This document shows, piece after piece, positions 1 to 7,163 of a stretch of DNA of 16,218 bases. Origin of the DNA: CAWBRT01 sp050015355 (lineage in GTDB: Bacteria > Acidobacteriota > Terriglobia > Terriglobales > Acidobacteriaceae); the NCBI GenBank assembly GCA_050015355.1, contig JBEKBO010000104.1, forward strand, positions 1 through 16,218, in the 5' to 3' direction. The translations under genes were made by a program, and so were the position numbers. Every line of letters starts with the position of its first letter. Within the stretch, counting starts at the first letter, position 1. A model generated the notes under the pieces. The model ran no database searches. It was not told the DNA's origin and saw only the letters and a list, made by a program, of their open reading frames with translations.

Positions 1-50
1 TTCCCGTCGAGAAAGTTGAATCTGAAGTGATCTGCGTCCACGCATGACAT
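1..50 (-). CDS. Possible 5' end of an unidentified gene running off the left edge
   Basis: On the minus strand an ATG at 50-48 opens a frame that stays open to the window edge (16 complete codons, beginning MSCVDADHF). A GGAG lies about nine bases upstream of the ATG, which is a reasonable ribosome binding site. The stretch is too short to recognise a family or to rule out chance. It follows the 2-hydroxyacid dehydrogenase stub on the same strand, so it may be the next gene of that cluster or sequence brought in at the deletion junction. Confidence 0.25.
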   Translation of the reverse strand, partial: MSCVDADHFRFNFLDG

Positions 51-109
51 AGCTATAGACTCCAATCCATTTCTTGCCAAGTGCCTATCTAGCTTACCTA
101 TCTATGCGG

Positions 110-253
110 TCACAGTACTAGGCCGCGCACTCTGCCTGCGATCGCGGCGAATGCGGTCGCATCGTTCGTACGATCATGGAACGCAAACGCTGCGCGCAGG
201 CGATCTTCAAGAAAAGGGGGAAGTTTGTCGACCGCAAGAATGTCCGGTTTCAT
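110..253 (-). pseudogene. N-terminal stub of a D-2-hydroxyacid dehydrogenase
   Basis: The minus strand reads 47 codons from ATG (253-251) to TGA (112-110), with an AGGAG about ten bases upstream of the start. The product begins MKPDILAV and continues through LPPFLEDRLRAAF to AFAAIAGRVRGL. That is the pattern of the first beta-alpha-beta unit of D-isomer-specific 2-hydroxyacid dehydrogenases (GyaR/hydroxypyruvate or glyoxylate reductase type), in which a short beta strand is followed by a helix and then by '..FAAIAPRIRGI'. Intact members have about 310 residues. Here the match stops after about residue 45 and a stop follows two codons later, so the NAD-binding domain and the catalytic Arg-Glu-His residues are absent. 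The start signals are intact, so the break is a 3' deletion or rearrangement near position 115. The family call is by eye and could be refuted by a profile search. It lies downstream of the isopropylmalate-type dehydrogenase on the same strand, consistent with one former operon. Confidence 0.55.
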
Positions 254-597
254 AGATTTCGAGCTCCTGAAATCGAGTTGAGAGAGCGCTTGCTACTTCC
301 AATAGCGGCCCGTCAGGGGACGCTTACAATCGGCTCTCTCGGAAATCCCGTTGTGTTTAGGTTAGTGTACCAAGGGGATGAACTTCGGAACCCAATAGAC
401 AGAATCGAATCCAGGGCCTTAAGAGCCTCCGGCAGGGAGGCGACTTCCTGGCAGATTTCATCGCCAGAACACGCAACAAAGATCTGCAACATTGCGACTT
501 GAACACCGTGCTGTCTGCTCGCGTGGAGCGACGATCTCGGACGGAATTACCCACACAACCCCGTTTAGCTAATCCTCCGTTGTTCGCAGGGCCAAGA
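254..597. other. Gene-free stretch between dehydrogenase and hydroxyacid dehydrogenase stub
   Basis: I find no recognisable gene here. A plus-strand frame (176-502, 108 codons) runs antisense through the dehydrogenase stub, has no family resemblance and is probably chance. On the minus strand a 59-codon frame (492-313, beginning MLQIFVACSGDE) reads fairly naturally (EVASLPEALKALDSIL) but has no ribosome binding site and no recognisable family. It may be another eroded piece. The last 20 bases or so contain the ribosome binding site of the stub. Confidence 0.4.
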
Positions 598-1701
598 TCA
601 GTTTGCCAACTGATCGATTGCCACTTGCACGGCCCGAGTCACGTCACCGGTCGAAGCATTGCCTCCGAATTCGGAGGTGATCAGCGTCCCTTTTTCGAAG
701 GCCCGGTCGATCGCTTTGCGCAGCAGAGCGGCCGCCTCGGCGCAGGCCGGTGTACGGTGCTGGACAGCAAGCCATTCGAGCATCATCGCCCCGGAAAGGA
801 ATGCGGCTGTGGGATTCGCTTTGCCGGAGCCTGCGATATCGGGAGCGCTGCCGTGGCAAGGCTGGAAGACGGCATGTTCGTCACCGATGTCGCCGGAGGG
901 CGCCATCCCCATGCCGCCAATCAGGCCCGCGCCTAGGTCAGAGAGAATATCCCCGAACATGTTCTCGGTCACCAACACATCGAAGGTCCAAGGCTTGCGG
1001 ACCATATCTAAAGCGGTCGCATCCACGTATGCATATCTGGGCTGAATTTCCGGGAAGCAGATCGCGCGCTCGTTGAATATCCGACGAAAGAAAGCAAAAG
1101 CAGCGAAGACGTTTGCCTTGTCAACGCAGGTCACCACGCCTGGCCTGCCATCTTGTTTGCGCCTCTGCGCCAAGCGAAATGCGAAATCAAACAACCGCTC
1201 GCTTGTCGACCTGGTAATCACCATTGTCTCGCGAGCCACCGCATCGTTCTCGATCGTGCCCTTGCCGTAGGAAGCAAACAGGCCCTCGGTCGATTCGCGG
1301 ATCAGGACAAAATCCAAGGCAGTGGCGCGGAGGTCCGCAAGCGGACCGGGGATACCGGGAACCGAGCGCACCGGCCGTACGCCGGCATAAAGCTCCAGCT
1401 CGAATCGCAGTCCTAATTGTGGGGAGATCTCGGTCCCGTCGGGATAGCGGATCGCGGGATCGCCCATTGCGCCCAGCAGGATTGCGTCCGCCGAACGCGC
1501 CGCGGCAAGCGTACGCGCCGGCAGCGCCTCACCCGTAGCTGCATAGTGCGCGGCACCAGCCGGTAAAGGCTCGAAGGATAGAGAAGGACTGCCTGCTCGA
1601 CGCGCAACTTGCTCCAAGAGCACGAGCGTAGGCTCAATGACCTCAGGACCGATGCCGTCCCCGGCAAGTACCGCGACACGGAAACCATTAGTATTTGGCA
1701 T
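598..1701 (-). CDS. Isocitrate/isopropylmalate-family dehydrogenase (LeuB/tartrate dehydrogenase-like)
   Basis: This 367-residue protein is a full-length member of the NAD-dependent, metal-dependent beta-decarboxylating dehydrogenase family. Visible landmarks are the N-terminal GDGIGPEV (15-21), LGLRFELELYAGVRP (96-110), the RESTEGLFAS substrate loop (135-144), CVDKANVF with the catalytic Lys at 195, YVDATALDMV (225-234), the metal-site aspartates in ENMFGDILSDLG (about 251 and 255), and the nucleotide-binding HGSAPDIAGSGKANP (283-297). Known members oxidise a 2-hydroxyacid next to a carboxylate (3-isopropylmalate, isocitrate, homoisocitrate or tartrate) and usually decarboxylate it. The RESTEGL loop differs from typical LeuB (RELTGG), and there are no leuC or leuD neighbours. 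A catabolic role on tartrate- or tetronate-like acids is therefore more likely than leucine synthesis, though this is inference. The ATG lies two bases after the stop of the truncated aldolase and has no strong ribosome binding site, so translation may be coupled to that upstream reading frame. Confidence 0.88.
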   Translation of the reverse strand: MPNTNGFRVAVLAGDGIGPEVIEPTLVLLEQVARRAGSPSLSFEPLPAGAAHYAATGEALPARTLAAARSADAILLGAMGDPAIRYPDGTEISPQLGLRFELELYAGVRPVRSVPGIPGPLADLRATALDFVLIRESTEGLFASYGKGTIENDAVARETMVITRSTSERLFDFAFRLAQRRKQDGRPGVVTCVDKANVFAAFAFFRRIFNERAICFPEIQPRYAYVDATALDMVRKPWTFDVLVTENMFGDILSDLGAGLIGGMGMAPSGDIGDEHAVFQPCHGSAPDIAGSGKANPTAAFLSGAMMLEWLAVQHRTPACAEAAALLRKAIDRAFEKGTLITSEFGGNASTGDVTRAVQVAIDQLAN

Positions 1702-1789
1702 AATTATTTTGCTTCAGTCGGACCAGCATTTGGCCCCCAATCAGGTTGTAAACTTCCACTCCGCGAGGTAGCGTTTGCCACGGTATCAT
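1688..1789 (-). pseudogene. Possible N-terminal stub of a cupin protein (doubtful)
   Basis: A 33-codon minus-strand frame runs from ATG 1789-1787 to TAA 1690-1688, out of frame with the truncated aldolase and overlapping the start of the dehydrogenase by 14 bases. It reads MIPWQTLPRGVEVYNLIGG followed by QMLVRLKQNN. This resembles the opening of small single-domain cupins, where 'W..l..GV....l.G..l.v...' precedes the metal-binding HxH strand. The frame ends before any histidine motif and has no ribosome binding site. The resemblance is weak and from memory, so this could be chance. If real, the DNA after the aldolase breakpoint derives from another gene of the same cluster. Confidence 0.2.
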
Positions 1790-2096
1790 CCATGCTAGCA
1801 GCTGTTGGATGACGAATCGCGCGCTCCTCGTACATGGAGCGGTGCAGGAATGCCTCTTTGGAGGGTGGGTCGCCGCTGAGCAGTTTTCCCGTCCAGTCGA
1901 TTTTGGAGATGCGGGCGGGATCCAACCGGCCCAGCGATGCGTTGGTGGGGGTGAGCAGCCAGCCGTCTTCGAGTCGTGCGCTGATATTGCCGCTGCTGCC
2001 CGCCGTCAATCCGCGCCCGAAGATCGAGCGTCCGAACTCGACGATCTCTTCGCGCAGTCGCGTTTCGGACCGAGGACCATACATCGATGCGCTCAT
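1704..2096 (-). pseudogene. Truncated class II aldolase (OtnC-like), C-terminal half replaced
   Basis: Residues 1-92 match the N-terminal part of class II aldolase/adducin proteins, closest by eye to the 3-oxo-tetronate 4-phosphate decarboxylase (OtnC/YgbL) group: LREEIVEFGRSIF, then GLTAGSSGNISARLEDGW (30-46), LLTPTNASLGRLDP (47-60) and SGDPPSKEAFLHRSMYEER (74-92). The phosphate-loop motif (GSSGNIS) and the Glu of SKEAFLH (E81) are present. After residue 92 (about position 1821) the similarity ends, and a 38-residue unrelated tail follows to TAA at 1706-1704. Intact relatives have about 210 residues and bind a divalent metal through histidines in the missing part, so this 130-residue product should be inactive. 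The start at 2096 is chosen because AGGCTTGGAG lies nine bases upstream. A longer frame from GTG 2162 adds residues without such support. It precedes the dehydrogenase by two bases. Confidence 0.72.
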
Positions 2097-2183
2097 TACA
2101 AGTAGCTCCAAGCCTTCAGGAAGAAGTCTGTGGTCCCAAAGCCCGCCCGCAGCCACGATCACATTACGCCAACTGATGCCAGC

Positions 2184-4769
2184 TCAAGCCCCTGCCGATT
2201 GGCTTGACGCCGCTGCCTCAGGATCGACAGGCAGAATAACCGAGAATACCGTTCCCCTACGCGCTCTGTTACTGCTGGAACGCACGCGGATAGAACCGCC
2301 GTGCTTCTTGATGATCTGCTTGCTTACCCAAAGCCCAAGGCCAGTGCCGTAAGAACCTTTAGTCGTAAAGAACGGCTCGAAGATATGGGCAAGCGCACTG
2401 GGAGTGATGCCTTTACCGTTATCGGCGACGGTCACTCGCACTCGGCGCCGGCCGTTGGTAATGGATGGGGCATTGGACACTCGCAGTTTGATCGTACCTT
2501 GGTTGTCGATGGCATCCAAGCTGTTCGCGACAAGGTTGGAGAACACCTGTCGCAGCTCCCCACCCACGGCCATTATCCATACCGGTTCGCCCCATTGTTT
2601 CTCGATGACCGCGCTCTTGGCATTGATCTTGCCCTTCAGCAGGTCAACCGCAGATTCCAGCACCGCATTGACTGAGGTGAGCGCCGGTACATTGGACTCG
2701 CGATAAAACCCCAGCGACCGTCGCGTGATATACGCGACCCGCCTCAGCTCCGCGTCTGCTATGTCCAGGTACTGACGAGTTGTTTCCGACAGATCTCTGT
2801 CGCATTTGGCGATGTATAGCGCGTTGGTCACCGCTTCCAGGGGGTTGTTGATTTCATGCGCGATGGTTGCCGCCATGCGACCCACCGAGGCCAGTTTCTC
2901 GCTGCGGATCAGCGCCGCCTCCGACTGTTTCTGGGTGGTGATGTCCTCGATCGTGACAACCGCCAGAGTCACGTTCCCAGCGGTATCCCGCACGGGCACC
3001 GCATTGACGCTGAGGATTACCTCTTTGCCGGTATCGATCCTGCGCACACGTTGTTGCGACTGCAGCACCGTCTCGCCGCGAAGTGCGCAGGAGACCGGCC
3101 ATTCCTCGGGGGAAAGCAACCTGCCGTTCAGATCGTAACGTTCCAGCAGCGCGGAAATCGAGGAGACGAATTCCTCCGAAGGCGCGGGATCGAAGCCGTG
3201 AATCCTGAAGTAGGCGGGATTCGTCAGCAGCCGCTTGCCGTCGGTACCGATGACGTACATTCCCTCTGACATGCTGTCGATGTTGGCGCGGAACTGCGCC
3301 ACCGTTTTCTCCGCCAGTTCCTTGGCCGCGACCGACTCCTGCTCCACCCGCTTACGCTCGGTGATGTCGATAAATGCGCCGACCGCGCCCCGAACTCCTC
3401 CCCGGTCGTCGAGCAGCGGAACGGCGTTGCCGAAAACGCTCCGCGAGCTTCCGTCATCGAATGCGATCGTGTACTCGCAATCCCGGACCTCGCGTCCTGT
3501 TGCAGCCAACTGCACCGGCAGCTCACCGGGAGTAAGCTCCCTTCCATCTCTCAGGAAACGGTAGTTCGATGGACCTTCACTGTCCGGTGCCGACCTTGAG
3601 GTGTTGGCTCCGGGTGGCAGCCGAAGGAGGTCATACCCGGCGCGATTGCTCGTTATCCGCTGACATTCGGGGTCACGGGTAATGAACGTGACTGCCGGCA
3701 CGACGTCCATGATGGCCGCCAGTTCCGCATCGCGAGCGCTGGAACGGGCGATGCTCCGTCCTAGCCATACCGCCACCGTTATGCCCGTGATGGACAGCAG
3801 AGCCGTACCGGCAACGATCCACCACAGCCAGCGCCATATCTCTGCCATCATGATTGCTTTGGGCACCCCGATCACCACTGTCCAGCCGGACGTCGCCGAG
3901 CGGCTGAAGCTGTCGAACACCCGAATCCCTTCAAGGTTGTTAAGCTCCACCGTGCCTTCCGCCGCCGCCACCATCCGTTGCAACAGGACGGGGCCGGACA
4001 GATGCCCGACAAGCTTTTCCGGGAGATGGGTTCGGGCAACTACTACATGGTCGTTGTCGACGATCGTTCCCACCCATTCCGGCGGGAGGTGCTGCTGCAA
4101 GAGGACTGTGGCAAAGCGATCAGGAGAAACGGTCATAGCTAAGTCGTAAACGACTCGCCCGTCGCGGAACACTGGCACGTCCACACTGATCAGAACGCGC
4201 CCAGTCACAGCGCCCTTGAAGACGTTGGTGATAAGCGGCCTACCTGTCGCATACACCTGGCGAACTGCATCCGGGACGCCGCGCTTGGGCAAGGGCGCGC
4301 CGAATGGGAGAAGTGTATTGACGAGTTCCTGACCGGTCGCGTCTGCCAGGAGGATGTCGTCGCCGGGGTGAGCCTCCAGGATCACCCGCGCCTGTCGGTA
4401 AAAGGCGGGGAGGTCGCCAGAGACGAGCGAAGGTGAAGTGGCGAGAACGCTCAAGCCGGCCTGCATGTTGGCCAGCTCCCGGTCAACGACCATCGTGAGC
4501 GCCCGCGCTGTTTCCAACATGCGCTGCTCGGTAAGCGCCCGCCTGCTCTGATAGTTGTAGTAAACGAGGAGTCCAGCGGCGATCCATACCGGCAGCACAC
4601 TAGCAACAACGAGAGACACAAGCCTGAGTCGAATGGAACCCCGGCGGCGATTGCCGGGCCGGGGCTGCCCCTCCAGCTTCTGCTGGCTTGCGGTCGCAGC
4701 CTGTTCGGATGGACTCGCACCTTGCGCGCTGGAGAGGTGGTTGCGCATTCCGCTCAAATCGTCTTTCAC
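2184..4769 (-). CDS. Membrane-bound PAS-domain sensor histidine kinase
   Basis: An 861-residue two-component sensor. A short basic cytoplasmic N-terminus is followed by transmembrane helix 1 (about 49-72), a large periplasmic region resembling a double-Cache sensor (about 75-305), and helix 2 (about 311-337). Two PAS-like modules follow (about 345-470, ending in GAFIDITERKR, and about 490-612, ending in TIEDITTQKQ). The dimerisation and phosphoacceptor segment is SVGRMAATIAHEINNPLEAV, with His638. The HATPase_c domain has the N box (ELRQVFSNLVANSLDAID, 738-755), the G1 box (VADNGKGI, 781-788), FEPFFTTK (797-804) and the G2 box (GTGLGL, 808-813). It should autophosphorylate on His638 in response to an extracytoplasmic ligand. 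There is no receiver domain and no response-regulator gene beside it, so the partner is elsewhere. The frame starts at GTG 4769 with a poor ribosome binding site. ATG at 4748 (Met8) is an alternative that changes no domain. Confidence 0.9.
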   Translation of the reverse strand: MKDDLSGMRNHLSSAQGASPSEQAATASQQKLEGQPRPGNRRRGSIRLRLVSLVVASVLPVWIAAGLLVYYNYQSRRALTEQRMLETARALTMVVDRELANMQAGLSVLATSPSLVSGDLPAFYRQARVILEAHPGDDILLADATGQELVNTLLPFGAPLPKRGVPDAVRQVYATGRPLITNVFKGAVTGRVLISVDVPVFRDGRVVYDLAMTVSPDRFATVLLQQHLPPEWVGTIVDNDHVVVARTHLPEKLVGHLSGPVLLQRMVAAAEGTVELNNLEGIRVFDSFSRSATSGWTVVIGVPKAIMMAEIWRWLWWIVAGTALLSITGITVAVWLGRSIARSSARDAELAAIMDVVPAVTFITRDPECQRITSNRAGYDLLRLPPGANTSRSAPDSEGPSNYRFLRDGRELTPGELPVQLAATGREVRDCEYTIAFDDGSSRSVFGNAVPLLDDRGGVRGAVGAFIDITERKRVEQESVAAKELAEKTVAQFRANIDSMSEGMYVIGTDGKRLLTNPAYFRIHGFDPAPSEEFVSSISALLERYDLNGRLLSPEEWPVSCALRGETVLQSQQRVRRIDTGKEVILSVNAVPVRDTAGNVTLAVVTIEDITTQKQSEAALIRSEKLASVGRMAATIAHEINNPLEAVTNALYIAKCDRDLSETTRQYLDIADAELRRVAYITRRSLGFYRESNVPALTSVNAVLESAVDLLKGKINAKSAVIEKQWGEPVWIMAVGGELRQVFSNLVANSLDAIDNQGTIKLRVSNAPSITNGRRRVRVTVADNGKGITPSALAHIFEPFFTTKGSYGTGLGLWVSKQIIKKHGGSIRVRSSSNRARRGTVFSVILPVDPEAAASSQSAGA

Positions 4770-5021
4770 CGGTACTCGCCTGCTAAACCCCTAAATTCCC
4801 CACTTGATGCCTGGGCGAGGGATGGACACGATGGCGATGTTCTGTTGTCTACGTGGATCCCAGAGTTCCCCGTCAGGAGCTGTGACGGCCCCGCCATTCT
4901 AACTCTTTTGCTACCCGAACGAGAAAGCGCTATCTCGAAGTTACCGTGGGAGAATTGACCGCGCAAACGTAGCGCAGTCGCTCGTCTGTAGAGAGCGGAA
5001 GCGATGTAGTCCGCCAGCCCA

Positions 5022-6239
5022 TCAAAGCGCGGCCACTCGCCGTTGCACCAGCAGAAAGTACAGAGCTACCAGAATCAGTAGCAATCCGTTCAGGCTGAGC
5101 ACCAATGGTGCCGTAAACACGGGAACGAGCCATCCCGACAGCAGGTTTCCCACGGGCATGCCCCCGCGGAATGCACAGTTGTATACGCTCATCACACGGC
5201 CGCGCATTTCGTTGGTGGTAATCAACTGCACCAGCGAAGTCACCGTGGCAAAAACCGCCATCATGGAACCACCCACGATCACCATCATGACATAGCTCAC
5301 CGGCAACGATCTCGAAAGGGAAAACCCAGAAATCCCGGCACCCAAGCAGATGAGCATGGTGAGGGCGACCCGCCCCTTGTTCCGTATGTTGCCCCTTCCC
5401 GCGACAATCAGCGAGCCGCAAATCGAACCAATTCCCATAAGTGAAAGCAGGTTACCGTAGGTTTCCGGGCCGCGATGAAAGATGTCTTTGACAAACACGG
5501 GAATATAGGTCCGCATGGGCATGCTCAAAGCGGTCATGCAGAACGCCAGCACGATGAGTGTCTCCATGGAGTTCTGCATGCGAACGAACTTGATACCCTG
5601 CTTCAGGCTGCTGAAGATCGAGTCGGTGGTAATCTCCGGCAGGAACCGAGAGGTAATGATGGAGAGCGAAACGATGGGCGCAAGGAAGGAAAGCGCATTC
5701 AGCCCAAAGCACCACTTCTCACCCAACCTTGCCAAAGCCTGACCGGCGAGCGCGGGGCCAATGATGACCGCCATGTTGAACTGAATCGAGTTCAGCGCAA
5801 TGGCGTTCGGCATGTCTTCTCTCTTGACCAGCGTAGGAATCAGCGCCAGGTACGCCGGCCCACCAAAGGCCTGGGCCAAGCCGCAGACGAACGAGAGACA
5901 GAGGATATGCCACACGTGTATCAGTCCGGTCGCCACCAGCACAGTGAGCAGCGTCGCGCTCGCCATCTGCACGTACTGGGAAACGAGGAGAATCTTCCGT
6001 CTCTCGGCACGGTCGGCCACCGCGCCGCCGATTAGCGTGAAGAGGAAGATGGGAATGCCGCCGAGGAACTGATCCAGTGCGAGCAAAAAGGCCGAATGGC
6101 TCAGACGATAGATGAGCCAGCCCTGCGCCACGATCTGCATCCAGGTGCCGATACTGGACGTACAGGCACCCACCCACATCAGGCGGAAGTCTCGATATTG
6201 GAATGCCTTAAATACCCTGCGAAACGTTGACGCCTCCAT
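5022..6239 (-). CDS. MFS exporter, EntS/MFS_3-like
   Basis: A 405-residue integral membrane protein of the major facilitator superfamily with about twelve hydrophobic segments. The opening FRRVFKAFQYRDFRLMWVG with SSIGTWMQIVAQGWLIYRL, and the loop 2-3 signature GGAVADRAERRKILL (71-85), are typical of the enterobactin-exporter-like MFS_3 group. That group exports siderophores, drugs or other small molecules by proton antiport. A related loop, NEMRGRVMSVYN, occurs in the second half, as is usual for the group. No siderophore or antibiotic genes are nearby, so the substrate is unknown. The ATG at 6239 is preceded by GGAG only three bases away, which is short, but the next Met is inside helix 1. 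A gap of 252 bases separates it from the sensor kinase gene and 143 bases from the downstream boundary of the dehydrogenase operon, so it is probably its own transcription unit. Confidence 0.88.
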   Translation of the reverse strand: MEASTFRRVFKAFQYRDFRLMWVGACTSSIGTWMQIVAQGWLIYRLSHSAFLLALDQFLGGIPIFLFTLIGGAVADRAERRKILLVSQYVQMASATLLTVLVATGLIHVWHILCLSFVCGLAQAFGGPAYLALIPTLVKREDMPNAIALNSIQFNMAVIIGPALAGQALARLGEKWCFGLNALSFLAPIVSLSIITSRFLPEITTDSIFSSLKQGIKFVRMQNSMETLIVLAFCMTALSMPMRTYIPVFVKDIFHRGPETYGNLLSLMGIGSICGSLIVAGRGNIRNKGRVALTMLICLGAGISGFSLSRSLPVSYVMMVIVGGSMMAVFATVTSLVQLITTNEMRGRVMSVYNCAFRGGMPVGNLLSGWLVPVFTAPLVLSLNGLLLILVALYFLLVQRRVAAL

Positions 6240-6382
6240 GTGCTCCGCGCGTTCTGGCGGCCAGAGTCCATCTTCGCACGGAACACGTCACTATTCCTTA
6301 AGGAGCAGTCAGATCACACGACGATCCATTGGTTAGCTAGTTGTGGATGCGGCCGGCCATGATCGCTCTTGGACAGGCTAGT

Positions 6383-7138
6383 TTAGATGCAGCGCCCGCC
6401 ATCCACCTCCATGCAAACCCCGGTGATGAACTCGGCATCGTCGGAACACAAGAACAGCGCGGCCTTGGCAATATCCAGCGGCGTGCTCATACGGCCCAAG
6501 GGGATGGTCGCCATGAATTTTGCCCGCCGCTCCGGCGTGTCCTCTCCCAGGAACATGGTTGTCATGCCAGTCTGGCCCAGTACAGGATTGATGGCATTTA
6601 CCCGGATTTTGTCGGGCGCCAGTTCCACCGCCATCGAACGGGTGATGATAATTGCAGCGCCCTTGGTGCCGTTGTACCAAGTGAGACCCGGACGCGGCCG
6701 GACGCCAGCAGTTGAGGCGACGTTCAGGAAGACGCCGCCTCCGTTTTTGCGAAACACCGGGACCGCATGCCGGGCGGAAAGATAAAGGCTCTTGACGTTG
6801 GTGGCATAGACGCGGTCGAACGTCGCTTCATCCACTTCCAGCATCGAGCAGTTTCGGTGGGTGATTCCGGCGTTGTTGACCACGATATCGAGCCCGCCGA
6901 AGCGTTCGACGGCGGCCTTGACCAACGCCGCAAACTCGGCATCCTTGCTCACGTCGGCACGCACAAACAGCGCCTTGCCGCCGGCGCGGCCGATTTCCCC
7001 CACGACCCGTTTGCCGCCCTCTTCGTTCACGTCGTTGACAATTACATTCGCTCCGTTTTCGGCGAACAGTTTAGCAATGCCTTCGCCAAAACCGGAGCCG
7101 GCACCCGTAACTAAAGCAGTCTTTTCCTTAAGTTTCAT
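6383..7138 (-). CDS. Short-chain dehydrogenase/reductase (SDR family, classical)
   Basis: A 251-residue classical SDR oxidoreductase. It has the nucleotide-binding TGAGSGFG (11-18), an acidic residue after strand 2 (NDV, Asp36), which favours NAD(H), and NNAG (88-91). The catalytic tetrad is Asn114, Ser142, Tyr155 and Lys159 (YNGTK instead of the more usual YSASK). The C-terminus VDGGRCI is characteristic. The start at 7138 is chosen because GGGGAGGAGCTG lies immediately upstream. The frame is open upstream to 7237, but that extension overlaps the preceding gene and lacks conservation. It follows the aldehyde dehydrogenase gene by 25 bases on the same strand, so the two are probably cotranscribed. 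The pair could oxidise an alcohol to an acid through the aldehyde, but the substrate cannot be told from sequence. Confidence 0.9.
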   Translation of the reverse strand: MKLKEKTALVTGAGSGFGEGIAKLFAENGANVIVNDVNEEGGKRVVGEIGRAGGKALFVRADVSKDAEFAALVKAAVERFGGLDIVVNNAGITHRNCSMLEVDEATFDRVYATNVKSLYLSARHAVPVFRKNGGGVFLNVASTAGVRPRPGLTWYNGTKGAAIIITRSMAVELAPDKIRVNAINPVLGQTGMTTMFLGEDTPERRAKFMATIPLGRMSTPLDIAKAALFLCSDDAEFITGVCMEVDGGRCI

Positions 7139-7163
7139 CAGCTCCTCCCCATCTAGGCCATTC

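Noticed and set aside
176..502. 108-codon plus-strand frame near the left end
   Set aside because: It runs antisense to the hydroxyacid dehydrogenase stub, has no ribosome binding site of note and resembles no family.
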